NCBI GenBank assembly: GCA_946535435.1
Contig: CAMNDM010000005.1
Coordinates: 68,782-132,781 of the forward strand
Length of the DNA stretch: 64,000 nucleotides
Direction: 5' to 3'
Source of the DNA: Physcocola sp002396385
Lineage (GTDB): Bacteria > Bacteroidota > Bacteroidia > Bacteroidales > Paludibacteraceae
Shown here piece after piece: positions 18,018 to 26,587 of this stretch. The notes under the pieces were generated by a model, which was not told the DNA's origin, searched no databases, and saw only the letters and a list, made by a program, of their open reading frames with translations. The first letter of the stretch is position 1. Each line of letters starts with the position of its first letter. Made by a program: the position numbers and the translations under genes.

Positions 18018-18587
18018 ATGAAGAATACAATAATTAACGCTAAAGAAGATTTAATTAAAGCACTAGAACTCAATGGAGCAGAAAGTTTAGAAGAAATTGA
18101 AGAACAGTTCGAGTCTATAGCTGTTGCAATTTTTCAGAATTTCCTTATCCAAAAAGGAGACAACATTTACGAAATTGTTGAAATCGAATTTTACCACAAT
18201 AAGACAGATGAACCAGGAACAAATATAACCATACCAAGAACAACAAGACTTGGCGAATGGTTCATGCACGAAAGTGGCGTGGACTTGTCTTTTAAGAGTG
18301 ACAACAATAACTATGGAGGTATTCTAATCAGAACAATAAAAAACAATAATGGGCAATTCATTTGCGGACCTAGACAAGTCATGTGGGAGTTATTTGCAGA
18401 CTTCAATGCATTTGAAAGTATGGCCACTCACCCATTAATCATACCACGAAAAGAGACTGTAGAAATCGACTTCGAGAAAGACAGAAGATGGAATGTAAAC
18501 AATAGCGATAAGAATTACAGATATTATTGGAAGAAAGACAGGTGGAATAAAAAGAACGGCTACATTGCATATCCTTGGAGAAAATGA
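18018..18587 (+). CDS. conserved protein of unknown function (GGILIRTI motif)
   Basis: 189 residues, soluble, no signal peptide. The N-terminal half has an acidic helix (ESLEEIEEQFESIAVAIF) and then EIVEIEFYHNKTDEPGTNIT. The middle holds GVDLSFKSDN and GGILIRTI followed by GPRQVMWELF, and the C-terminus is rich in Trp, Tyr and Lys. I have seen similar GGILIR-containing small proteins only as hypotheticals in Bacteroidota, and I assign no function. It sits between hairpin repeats and beside a broken restriction-endonuclease-like gene, in an accessory patch. Codon use is more AT-rich than the adjacent atp genes. Confidence 0.6.
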   Translation: MKNTIINAKEDLIKALELNGAESLEEIEEQFESIAVAIFQNFLIQKGDNIYEIVEIEFYHNKTDEPGTNITIPRTTRLGEWFMHESGVDLSFKSDNNNYGGILIRTIKNNNGQFICGPRQVMWELFADFNAFESMATHPLIIPRKETVEIDFEKDRRWNVNNSDKNYRYYWKKDRWNKKNGYIAYPWRK

Positions 18588-18624
18588 TAAGTAATTGAAA
18601 GACTTTAATATAAAAAACGATTAG

Positions 18625-18663
18625 CACATCAAAACATAAATATGATTTGATGCATTGATGCAA
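18625..18663. repeat. 39-nt hairpin repeat, copy 2
   Basis: Contains CATCAAAACAT-AAAT-ATGATTTGATG, an imperfect palindrome, followed by CATTGATGCAA. It matches copy 3 (19753-19791) at 38 of 39 positions. Confidence 0.8.
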
Positions 18664-18704
18664 AAATACTATTTAATTCTAAGAAAAAGCATAAAACTTA
18701 TAAT

Positions 18705-19720
18705 ATGAAATCTTACAAATTACCTTCAAAACTTACACCTTTCCAAGAAAAGATGTACAAACATCTGATCGAACTTAATGGCAGAAGTATCCAGATACCC
18801 AAAAAAAACCTGGCATATTCAAGGGACATGAATATGACGCCTTGTTTCCTGAAGATTATAAATCTGATGACGCTCCTCTAATGTTCTATCAAAAGTGTAA
18901 AGAAAAGAAGGACCTATTAGATTACAAACCTCATAAGTTCGCAAACCACGCAGTAAGTTCCCAAACTGCATGTGTCAATTTGTTTCTTCCTCTTTTGGAA
19001 AGTGAACATGCAGATGATATACTAAAAAGTCTACATACTTGTCCATCTGACTTTGTAAAAATTGATAGAAGTAATTTATCTAATGGATATTGTTTTGAAT
19101 TTTGGGATAAAGATAACTATGATTCAAAAGGACATCTTGGAGACCATACACCGCACGCAGGAACAGACAGTGATGTGGCAATAGCATACGTGAATGCACA
19201 AAGAGAAAAATGCATTTGGCTTATAGAACACAAGCTTACTGAACTCGAATTTACAGAGTGCGGAGGGTATAAAAGTAAAAGGGCCGTACAGAATTTTTGC
19301 AACACATGTAATCCTTTATCAGGATTACCCTCTTGTAAACCTGAAGAATGTACATATTATAAAATTTACAGATATTGGGGTATAACAGAAAAACACCTAG
19401 ATGCTTTTTCTGAAATGGCTAATGTCCTATCATATTGCCCTTTTAAAAAGGGAATGAATCAACTTTGGAGAAACCAGTTACTAGCATTCGCTCTTGTGGA
19501 CAACAAGCGTTACGCATCTGCTCATTTCTCTGTTGTATATCATCCTGACAACAAAGATTTGGAAGACAAGTTAAAAGAATATGAAAAATACTTCAATCCA
19601 AAATTAGGTTTTAATTATTTCACACCAAAGGACATAATTGAGATTGCAGATAAGTATAAAGATGATACAGAATTAGTAGATTGGGCAAAATGGTATAAGA
19701 GCACCTATTTAGATATATAA
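18705..19720 (+). pseudogene. PGN_0703-like putative restriction endonuclease, frameshifted at an A8 tract
   Basis: A frame opens at the ATG at 18705 (MKSYKLPSKLTPFQEKMYKH) and reads to IQIPKK at eight consecutive A (18801-18808). There the reading moves to another frame, which continues PGIFKGHEYDALFPEDYK to the stop at 19720. One extra A would fuse the two. The main part (from 18842, 292 residues) contains AGTDSDVAIAYV, CIWLIEHKLTELEF and ECGGYKSKRAVQNF, with Cys-rich CNTC and PSCKPEEC. This resembles the PGN_0703 family of putative PD-(D/E)xK restriction endonucleases. It is either a recent pseudogene, a slippage-controlled gene or a base-calling error. The gene is flanked by near-identical hairpin repeats. 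Confidence 0.6.
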
Positions 19721-19752
19721 TTATTGATAACAAGCAAGATACAATATAAAAT

Positions 19753-19791
19753 CACATCAAAACATAAATATGTTTTGATGCATTGATGCAA
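19753..19791. repeat. 39-nt hairpin repeat, copy 3
   Basis: CATCAAAACAT-AAAT-ATGTTTTGATG is a perfect 11-bp palindrome, followed by CATTGATGCAA. It is a direct repeat of copy 2, 1128 nt away, with the endonuclease-like gene between them. Confidence 0.85.
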
Positions 19792-19798
19792 TATAAAG

Positions 19799-20052
19799 TC
19801 ATTTTGTTTCAATAAGTTCTCTTAAAAATTCAGCAAAAGGTCGAATGTTTCCTTCTATACTAGCGGTCTCTAAGGCCTTCATATATTCATCTCGTCTCTG
19901 CAATGGCCATATCCACCTGTTGTAAACATGGTGTTCATGAGGAATCTGCTCATTCGACCATTACCATCCATATACGGATGAATATAACATGGATGTCCTA
20001 CGAAAGTCCCCTTATTATCAGAGAAACAACAAAGACTTGAACGAACTTCTGC
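19799..20052 (-). pseudogene. remnant of a Fic family protein gene
   Basis: Read on the - strand, the segment encodes HPYMDGNGRMSRFLMNTMFT, which holds the Fic catalytic motif HxFx(D/E)GNGR in the form HPYMDGNGR. The frame then breaks after TTGGY and resumes as WPLQRRDEYMKALETASIEG to a normal C-terminus (FLRELIETK, stop at 19799). The N-terminal part is missing: an in-frame stop precedes AEVRSSLCC at 20052. Intact Fic proteins transfer AMP or related groups to target proteins and are often in toxin-antitoxin modules. This copy cannot be functional. The break matches loss of a few codons where relatives read GGYPW. Confidence 0.75.
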
Positions 20053-20082
20053 CTAGACTCTTGAGACTCGCACATACTTCTT

Positions 20083-20113
20083 CTTAGTAAGGTCTTACTA
20101 ATACCTTACTAAG
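20083..20113. repeat. inverted repeat CTTAGTAAGGT / ACCTTACTAAG
   Basis: Two perfect 11-nt arms with a 9-nt spacer at the right edge of the Fic remnant. There is no T-run, so it looks more like a recombination or binding site, or the end of a small element, than a terminator. Confidence 0.5.
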
Positions 20114-20116
20114 AAA

Positions 20117-20156
20117 AGAATAGGCGTTAACTGACTAAGTTAGCGCCTATTCTTTT
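20117..20156. terminator. terminator hairpin at the right end of the accessory patch
   Basis: GAATAGGCG ... CGCCTATTC, with inner TTAACT/AGTTA pairing, followed by TTTTATTTT on the + strand. It probably insulates the - strand gene at 20234 from the patch. Confidence 0.65.
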
Positions 20157-20233
20157 ATTTTACATTACGGGGTTCACCGGATGCTTACCTTCTAGTGTCA
20201 ACTTTAATAGGTTATTTCCGACTTTAAATTTAA

Positions 20234-20854
20234 TCAATTCGTAACCTTTGAGCCCTTTGCGATCATCAAGATAGGGAACGCATAGTCTGCCATCCATTTC
20301 TGAGACACACCCATCTTTCCCACATTCTTACGAATACGCTGACAGGCTTGGAACACATCGGGCGCCGACCAGTCGTTCTTTGTCATAATATCGTTTACCG
20401 CATCGTTTATTGAGGAACGGATTAATTTACGGAAAAAGCTAGGTATACGGAGTTTCCATTGCAATTGGTTGGTCAGAACCGTCAACAAGTCATTGGTAAA
20501 ATTCTGGAAGCAGAAAAAGTACGCTTGCACATCGGTCTGTTTATGGCACATTCTGTTTATAGACTTATCTAAATCCTTACAGAATGCTTCATTCAATCCA
20601 TACTGGGAATTCAACAGTTTCTTTGCGGCGGCTTTCTCACCTATTCCCAGACGGCCTTGTGTAGGTACCTTCAACGCACGCTTGAAATCTCTTAAATCTG
20701 GCAACATATTGATGTTTGCAATACCTAACTTTGGCTCTGCTGCAACGGCAGCCTGCAAATAAACTCTTATTAAAGAAAGGAACTCTTCCTCACGGGCTTG
20801 AACTTTTTCCTGCTGTTCTTCTCGCTTTTTTGTTAATTTATCTAATAATCCCAT
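20234..20854 (-). CDS. conserved hypothetical protein
   Basis: 206 residues from the start at 20854 (MGLLDKLTKKREEQQEKVQ). An in-frame start further upstream would overlap the promoter boxes and was rejected. The N-terminus is a charged helix; the rest is mostly helical and basic, with no signal peptide, membrane helix or recognisable motif. Similar proteins are known to me only as Bacteroidota hypotheticals. It is monocistronic with its own promoter. Confidence 0.7.
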   Translation of the reverse strand: MGLLDKLTKKREEQQEKVQAREEEFLSLIRVYLQAAVAAEPKLGIANINMLPDLRDFKRALKVPTQGRLGIGEKAAAKKLLNSQYGLNEAFCKDLDKSINRMCHKQTDVQAYFFCFQNFTNDLLTVLTNQLQWKLRIPSFFRKLIRSSINDAVNDIMTKNDWSAPDVFQACQRIRKNVGKMGVSQKWMADYAFPILMIAKGSKVTN

Positions 20855-20872
20855 ATAATCTATATTATTACG

Positions 20873-20904
20873 CAAAATTAAAGACTTTATTGATAGATAA
20901 CAAA
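20873..20904 (-). promoter_or_regulatory. promoter of the 20234-20854 gene (TTTG-N20-TAATTTTG)
   Basis: On the - strand TTTG (20904-20901), 20 nt, then TAATTTTG (20880-20873): a full Bacteroidota promoter about 19 nt before the ATG. It supports the start at 20854. Confidence 0.8.
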
Positions 20905-20992
20905 TCAAAAAGTATACGATTATTTAATTTAGTTTCTGTGTTTCAGTCGCACAAACCCAGTCTCTTATTGTTTATAAATGCTCATAAATTCA

Positions 20993-21000
20993 TAAATTTG
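20993..21000 (+). promoter_or_regulatory. -7 promoter box TAAATTTG of the DUF4293 gene
   Basis: A perfect TAnnTTTG 20 nt upstream of the ATG at 21021. A TTTA at 20971-20974 (18-nt spacing) may serve as the -33 box. Confidence 0.6.
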
Positions 21001-21020
21001 CATAATAAATTAAAAGTATC

Positions 21021-21455
21021 ATGATTCAGAGAATTCAATCTTTATTTCTTCTCGTTGTAGTTTTTCTAACTGGTTTGATGTTCCTTTTCGATTTCTCAAA
21101 TTTCGAAAAAGGAGTTGAAACAAGCGGTTTCAACGTATGTGGTATTGAGAATGTTTGTACTACCTGGCCGCTTGCCATTCTAAATTTCCTTATTTTAGCA
21201 ATTGCCCTATACACCATTTTCGCATACAAAAACAGAATACTACAAATGCGTATTTGCACCCTCAATGCCATCTTAATGATTGGGCAATACGCACTTATGG
21301 CCTTCTATATGTACTACCTGAAAGATGAAGGCACAAAGTTGAATTTCGAACTTCCAATTCTCATTCCATTCATCAACATTATTCTCACATACATCTCATG
21401 GAGGGCAATTGGAAAAGACGAAGCTTTAGTTCATTCGTACGACCATTTACGATAA
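21021..21455 (+). CDS. DUF4293 family membrane protein
   Basis: 144 residues with four predicted membrane helices, opening MIQRIQSLFLLVVVFLTGLM. This opening and the four-helix layout fit the DUF4293 family, which is restricted to Bacteroidota and has no known function. It ends 14 nt from the converging vsr gene. Confidence 0.8.
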   Translation: MIQRIQSLFLLVVVFLTGLMFLFDFSNFEKGVETSGFNVCGIENVCTTWPLAILNFLILAIALYTIFAYKNRILQMRICTLNAILMIGQYALMAFYMYYLKDEGTKLNFELPILIPFINIILTYISWRAIGKDEALVHSYDHLR

Positions 21456-21469
21456 GCGGCCCTATACGT

Positions 21470-22024
21470 CTACTCGTTATGCTCCTTTCCATAAGGGGCA
21501 TAACCTTCTGCGGCAATGGCAATATCGTCTTCTTTTGGCGCATAGATTTCCCCTGTTGTTCTAACTCCGCATTTCTTTAAATAGGCAACAGACAAATTAT
21601 AGACGACTTCTTTTAAAGTTGCCTCTCTTACCGATGGTTTCAACTGGCATTCCCAAATAACCATCACACCCCACCCTAAGGAAATCAGTTGTTGTCGGAC
21701 GCGCTCGTCACGCTCCCTGTTGGTTTCTATCTTGTTTTTCCAGAACAACGTGTTTGTCTTCGGCAACCTATAATAAGGACACGCTTCATGTCCGTGCCAA
21801 AAGCACCCGTTTATAAAAATCACTGTACTATATTTCTTTAAGACAATATCGGGTTTTCCTGGCAAATTCGAGCAATGCAGCCTATAATGTATACCCTGGC
21901 TGAATAAATACTTCCGCACAATCAACTCAGGCTTTGTATCATTCGACTTATTCGCCTGCATACATTTACGCCTTTGTTCCGGACTCAGTTTATCAACCAT
22001 ACTCTGTTTACTATTTGCAAACAT
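21470..22024 (-). CDS. vsr: very short patch repair endonuclease (Vsr)
   Basis: 184 residues. The N-terminal MVDKLSPEQRRKCMQANKSN and TKPELIVRKYLFSQGIHYRL match the DNA-binding part. LPGKPDIVL carries the active-site Asp, and INGCFWHGHEACP holds the conserved Trp and the His/Cys zinc ligands. Vsr nicks 5' of T in T:G mismatches formed when 5-methylcytosine deaminates, and normally accompanies a Dcm-type cytosine methylase. None is present in this window, so this is an orphan copy here. The C-terminus is about 25 residues longer than in E. coli Vsr. Confidence 0.92.
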   Translation of the reverse strand: MFANSKQSMVDKLSPEQRRKCMQANKSNDTKPELIVRKYLFSQGIHYRLHCSNLPGKPDIVLKKYSTVIFINGCFWHGHEACPYYRLPKTNTLFWKNKIETNRERDERVRQQLISLGWGVMVIWECQLKPSVREATLKEVVYNLSVAYLKKCGVRTTGEIYAPKEDDIAIAAEGYAPYGKEHNE

Positions 22025-22098
22025 AAAATTACGGGAATCCAGCCACTTTTATGACAATCAGGCACAAGTAATTCTTTAAAATATGCTACATAGAAAAC

Positions 22099-22128
22099 AA
22101 AAAAGCCTCCCAAAAAGGGAGGCTTTTT
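22099..22128 (-). terminator. terminator of the valS-ndk unit
   Basis: AAAAGCCTCCC / GGGAGGCTTTT hairpin with a T-run on the - strand (complement of 22099-22104), about 20 nt after the ndk stop. It is symmetric and could also work on the + strand. Confidence 0.85.
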
Positions 22129-22145
22129 ATTAATATCATATTTAT

Positions 22146-22607
22146 TTACAATTCATCTGCCGCATACAGATAGTCTAACAGAGGCATCTTGTAGTCGAAT
22201 AACTCGCCTGGATTAAAAAATCTCTCCAATTCAATTTTCGCATTTTCGATGGAATCGCTCGTATGAACGATATTCTCCTGAAAACTCATACAATAATCGC
22301 CCCTTATAGTACCCAGAGCAGCCTTACGTCCGTTTGTAACGCCAGCAAGGTTTCTTACCACCTCAACAGCGTCAACACCTTCGTAGCAGCATACAATAAC
22401 CGGAGTAACCATCATGGCATCTTTCAACTGTTGGAAGAAAGGTTTACCCTTGTGCTGTCCGTAGTGTTCAGAAAGCTGTTCGTCGGTCAACTGGCACATC
22501 TTCATTCCAGCCAATCTCAAACCTTTCTGTTCAAAGCGACGGGTAACCTCACCGACTAAGCCACGCATCAAGCAGCTTGGCTTCAAAATAACTAAAGTCT
22601 TTTCCAT
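22146..22607 (-). CDS. ndk: nucleoside diphosphate kinase
   Basis: 153 residues. The enzyme moves the gamma phosphate from ATP to other NDPs through a phospho-histidine. The phosphate-binding LVILKPSCLMRGLVGEV and the catalytic H115 in IVHTSDSIENAKIEL are both in place. It starts 1 nt after the valS stop, so the two are co-transcribed. Confidence 0.96.
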   Translation of the reverse strand: MEKTLVILKPSCLMRGLVGEVTRRFEQKGLRLAGMKMCQLTDEQLSEHYGQHKGKPFFQQLKDAMMVTPVIVCCYEGVDAVEVVRNLAGVTNGRKAALGTIRGDYCMSFQENIVHTSDSIENAKIELERFFNPGELFDYKMPLLDYLYAADEL

Positions 22608-22608
22608 T

Positions 22609-25305
22609 TTATTTCTTTAATGCGGCAAGATTTGCCTTTAATGTTGCCAACTTTGATTCAGCGTCTGCCTTTTTCTTTCGTTCAACTTCTACAACTTCTG
22701 GTTTAGCGTGAGCCACAAACTTCTCATTGCCCAACTTCTTCTCTACAGAAATCAAGAAACCTTCGTAATACTTGATGTCAGCCTCAATCTTCTTAACTTC
22801 AGCCTCTACATCAATGGTATCGCCAAGCGGAACAATACATTCAACAGTTCCAACCATAAACGATGCGGTAGCGCCATCTATATTGTTTTCTGACGCTTTT
22901 ATCGATGTAATATTAGCCAATTTCTGAATCAAAGCGTTATTGCTGCAATCGAGATTTCCGTTATAGAAGAGCTCAAACTCCTTACGAGGGCTAATACCCT
23001 TTTCAGCTCTCAAATTACGAACACCGGCAATAAGTTCTTTCGTCACTTCCATCTTAGAGATAACGGTTTCATCGAAAGAAGAGGCTTTAGGCTGCTGTGC
23101 TACCATAATAGAGTCGGTTGCGTCTCTGTCGCTGATTGCCTGGTAAAGCTCTTCGGTAATGAACGGCATGAATGGGTGCAACAACTTCAACAACGATTCG
23201 AAGAAGCCGAGTGTTGCGTTCAAAGTAGCAGCGTCGATTGGGTGCTGGTACTCAGGTTTAACCATTTCCAAATACCATGCAGAGAATTCGTCTCTGAACA
23301 ATTTGTAAACAGCCATCAAAGCCTCGCTAAGACGATACTTGCTGAAGCAGTCGTCAATTTCAATGATAGTCTTGTTCAACTGTTCACCAAACCACTTAAT
23401 TGCAAGTTTAGCAGTTTCAGGCTGTGCCAGTTTATCGTCAACATCCCATCCCTTAACCAAACGGAATGCGTTCCAAATCTTGTTATTGAAGTTACGTCCC
23501 TGTTCGCAAAGCGCGTCATCGAACAAGATATCGTTACCGGCAGGCGCAGAAAGCATCATACCCATACGGACACCGTCGGCACCGTATGTAGCAATCAAGT
23601 CTAATGGGTCTGGTGAGTTACCCAAACTCTTTGACATCTTACGACCAATCTTGTCACGTACAATACCAGTGAAATATACGTTGCGGAAAGGCATCTTGCC
23701 CTGGTATTCATAACCAGCCATAATCATACGTGCAACCCAGAAGAAGATGATATCCGGACCTGTAACCAAGTCACTTGTCGGATAATAATAATTGATTTCC
23801 TCGTTACCAGGATTGTTAATGCCATCGAACAACGAGATTGGCCACAACCAAGAAGAGAACCATGTATCAAGAGCATCCTCGTCCCGAACAAGTTGATCTG
23901 CTGTAATATTTTCGTAACCAGCAATCTTCTTAGCCTTTGCCAAAGCATCCTCTACGGTAAGAGCTACAACGAATTTTTCTTCTGCACCTTCTTCTGTTGG
24001 TAAGAAATAAGCAGGTATTCTATGCCCCCACCACAACTGACGAGAGATACACCAATCCTGAATGTTCTCCAACCAATTCTTATATGTAGTTACATATTTA
24101 GAAGGATAGAATTTCAACTCACCGTTTACAACAGGCGGAAGAGCGATGTCTGCGAAGTGCTGCATTGAAAGGAACCACTGCTTGCAAAGACGTGGTTCAA
24201 CTGCTGTATCTTGGTTACGCTCTGAATAACCAACCTTATTATTGTAATCCTCAACCTTTTCAAGCAAACCTGCGTTGTCAAGATCTATTGCAATCTGCTT
24301 ACGAACATCGAAACGATCCTGTCCGACATACATTCCAGCTGCTTCTGAGATAGTACCGTCTGCATTGAAAATGTCGATAGTTTCAAGGCCATGTGTCTTG
24401 CCGAGTGCATAGTCGTTTACATCGTGAGCAGGAGTAACCTTCAAACATCCGGTACCGAACTCAACATCTACATAACGGTCTTCAATAACAGGAATTACTC
24501 TGCCAACCAATGGAACAATCACCTTGTGACCCTTCAACCACTGGTTCTTTGGATCCTTTGGATTGATACACATTGCAGTATCACCCATGATAGTTTCAGG
24601 ACGTGTTGTAGCAACTACTGCATAGTAGCCTTTCTCATCTTTGTGGAAAACTTCACCCTCTTCACCGGTAAGTTTAACAGCCTCACTATCCTGCACATAG
24701 TATTTCAAGTAGAAAAGTTTGCTCTTCTCATCACGGTAAATAACCTCTTCAGTTGAAAGCACAGTCTGAGCTTTAGGATCCCAGTTAACCATGCGAAGAC
24801 CGCGATAAATCAAGCCCTTTTCATAAAGGTCAACGAAAACCTTAAGAACCGATTCCGAGCGTTTATCATCCATGGTGAAAGCAGTGCGGTCCCAATCACA
24901 TGAAGCACCAAGCTTCTTCAACTGTTCTAGGATGATGCCTCCGTGTTTTCTAGTCCAGTCCCAAGCATGCTCAAGGAACTGTTCGCGGGTAAGGTCTTTC
25001 TTCTTTATACCCTCACTAGCAAGCTTGTTTACAACCTTAGCCTCCGTTGCAATTGAGGCGTGGTCTGTACCTGGCACCCAACATGCGTTAAATCCCTGCA
25101 TACGGGCACGACGCACTAAGATATCCTGAATGGTATTATTAAGCATATGTCCCATATGAAGGACTCCCGTCACATTTGGCGGAGGAATGACAACTGTATA
25201 AGGTTTTCTTCCATCTGGCTTTGACTTGAAAAAGCCATTTTTAAGCCAGTACTGATACCATTTATCCTCCACTTCGGACGGATTGTATTTACTTGCTAAT
25301 TCCAT
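22609..25305 (-). CDS. valS: valyl-tRNA synthetase
   Basis: 898 residues, a class I synthetase. It has the HIGH-type motif in VTGVLHMGHMLNN, the KMSKS loop in KIGRKMSKSLGN, the CP1 editing domain between them (VVATTRPETIMGDTAM), and a C-terminal coiled coil (about the last 65 residues, VEAEVKKIEADIKYYE) typical of ValRS. It charges tRNA-Val with valine. A full promoter lies 30 nt upstream and the gene is followed directly by ndk. Confidence 0.98.
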   Translation of the reverse strand: MELASKYNPSEVEDKWYQYWLKNGFFKSKPDGRKPYTVVIPPPNVTGVLHMGHMLNNTIQDILVRRARMQGFNACWVPGTDHASIATEAKVVNKLASEGIKKKDLTREQFLEHAWDWTRKHGGIILEQLKKLGASCDWDRTAFTMDDKRSESVLKVFVDLYEKGLIYRGLRMVNWDPKAQTVLSTEEVIYRDEKSKLFYLKYYVQDSEAVKLTGEEGEVFHKDEKGYYAVVATTRPETIMGDTAMCINPKDPKNQWLKGHKVIVPLVGRVIPVIEDRYVDVEFGTGCLKVTPAHDVNDYALGKTHGLETIDIFNADGTISEAAGMYVGQDRFDVRKQIAIDLDNAGLLEKVEDYNNKVGYSERNQDTAVEPRLCKQWFLSMQHFADIALPPVVNGELKFYPSKYVTTYKNWLENIQDWCISRQLWWGHRIPAYFLPTEEGAEEKFVVALTVEDALAKAKKIAGYENITADQLVRDEDALDTWFSSWLWPISLFDGINNPGNEEINYYYPTSDLVTGPDIIFFWVARMIMAGYEYQGKMPFRNVYFTGIVRDKIGRKMSKSLGNSPDPLDLIATYGADGVRMGMMLSAPAGNDILFDDALCEQGRNFNNKIWNAFRLVKGWDVDDKLAQPETAKLAIKWFGEQLNKTIIEIDDCFSKYRLSEALMAVYKLFRDEFSAWYLEMVKPEYQHPIDAATLNATLGFFESLLKLLHPFMPFITEELYQAISDRDATDSIMVAQQPKASSFDETVISKMEVTKELIAGVRNLRAEKGISPRKEFELFYNGNLDCSNNALIQKLANITSIKASENNIDGATASFMVGTVECIVPLGDTIDVEAEVKKIEADIKYYEGFLISVEKKLGNEKFVAHAKPEVVEVERKKKADAESKLATLKANLAALKK

Positions 25306-25334
25306 TCTTGTTTATTTTTTTTCGTTTTAAAACG

Positions 25335-25366
25335 CAAAAATACAAATGAAATTCGGGTTTCACAAA
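25335..25366 (-). promoter_or_regulatory. promoter of valS-ndk (TTTG-N20-TATTTTTG)
   Basis: On the - strand TTTG (25366-25363), 20 nt, then TATTTTTG (25342-25335), 30 nt before the valS ATG. No attenuator-like leader is visible in the short untranslated region. Confidence 0.82.
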
Positions 25367-25447
25367 ACATTATCATCCAAACCAGATTAATTCGTACGAA
25401 TTCGTAAAAAACTACAGACAAAGAACGGGTCTAGAACAGATAATTCG

Positions 25448-25455
25448 TATCTTTG
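25448..25455 (+). promoter_or_regulatory. -7 promoter box TATCTTTG of the first LRR gene
   Basis: A perfect TAnnTTTG 15 nt upstream of the ATG at 25471. It probably drives the four-gene LRR run 25471-29193, whose members are 1-7 nt apart. Confidence 0.65.
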
Positions 25456-25470
25456 TGTAAAATAGAAAAT

Positions 25471-26580
25471 ATGTCTCAAATGGGAATACTACAAATCTTT
25501 AGGAATCTATTTAATAGAAATAAGAAGGCGGTTCAATCAAAAAAAGTCATTACAATCGACATCTACTCTCCTGTCGACAAGCTCCTTTCTAAGAAAGAAC
25601 AGAAAATTATCACCGACTTGGTGGTACTCGGTCCTGCCAGATCTGGCAAAGGTCCTGAGTTATTCCGATTTATTAAAAACATCTGTGAGAAATATGAGAA
25701 TTTGGCAAACATTGATTTGTCTGGTCTAATAGGACTTGAGGATGTACCTGAAGATGCTTTGTCAAAGTGTGATTCCTTACGTAAGGTTATTCTTCCGAAT
25801 GGCATCATCAGCATAAAGAACAGAGCGTTCAAAGCTTGTTCAAACCTTCAAGAAGTTTACCTTCCAGAAGGACTTGAACGCATTTTTGAAGAAGCGTTTG
25901 CCAATTGTCCGCACCTAGCTTCCGTCATTCTACCCAAAAGCCTCTACCGCTTGGGAAAGGACGTTTTCTCGGGCGATGACCTTATTGAAGAATTTGTCAT
26001 TCCTAGTCGTGTTGAAAGCATCGGGACTGGTTCCTTTAACTGTAAATGCTTGAAAAGGATTATTGTTGAACCACACAATCCTAGTTACATAGCTGTTGAC
26101 AACGTTTTATTCAGCAGAAACGGTAGCGCGCTTGTTAAATTTGCCAACGATAACGCAATCACCGATTACACTATTCCAAACGGGGTTGCTAAAATCGTTG
26201 AGGAGGCGTTCTATGGCTGCAAATCGCTTGCCAAGGTCAACATTTCTGGCAATGTCAATATCATTGGAGACAAGGCATTTATGAATTGCGACAAAATAGA
26301 AGCAATCGATATACCTTCAAGCGTTGAGAAAATCGGCAACGAGGCTTTCTGCAACTGCAGCAGCCTGCTACGTGTAAAAATGAGCAACGGCACTACCAAT
26401 ATCGGGAATAGGGTCTTCTATGCCTGCACAAAACTTAACGAGGTTAACATTCCTACCTCGTTACTTAAAATTGGCGATGAGGCTTTTGCCGGTTGTTCTG
26501 CCCTTAAAGCCTTTGTTCTCCCTTCATACGTCGAGTATGTGGGTAAAAACATTTTCGAAGGTACAATAACAAGCAAATAA
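25471..26580 (+). CDS. BspA-like LRR_5 protein, no signal peptide (LRR-1)
   Basis: 369 residues made almost entirely of about 23-residue LRR_5 units (for example ALSKCDSLRKVILPNGIISI, then AFKACSNLQEVYLPEGLERI), the fold of BspA-type adhesins. It has no secretion signal. Instead it begins MSQMGILQIFRNLFNRNKK, a short amphipathic basic helix. The start at 25471 follows the promoter box by 15 nt; the second Met (25480) would give MGILQIF directly, which resembles the start of the LRR gene at 28231. It is first in a tight run of four LRR genes. Function is unknown. Confidence 0.8.
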   Translation: MSQMGILQIFRNLFNRNKKAVQSKKVITIDIYSPVDKLLSKKEQKIITDLVVLGPARSGKGPELFRFIKNICEKYENLANIDLSGLIGLEDVPEDALSKCDSLRKVILPNGIISIKNRAFKACSNLQEVYLPEGLERIFEEAFANCPHLASVILPKSLYRLGKDVFSGDDLIEEFVIPSRVESIGTGSFNCKCLKRIIVEPHNPSYIAVDNVLFSRNGSALVKFANDNAITDYTIPNGVAKIVEEAFYGCKSLAKVNISGNVNIIGDKAFMNCDKIEAIDIPSSVEKIGNEAFCNCSSLLRVKMSNGTTNIGNRVFYACTKLNEVNIPTSLLKIGDEAFAGCSALKAFVLPSYVEYVGKNIFEGTITSK

Positions 26581-26587
26581 GTTGATT

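Noticed and set aside
17960..20160. Integrated mobile element such as a transposon or prophage
   Set aside because: No transposase, integrase or target-site duplication is visible. The patch is better described as eroded accessory genes with short repeats.
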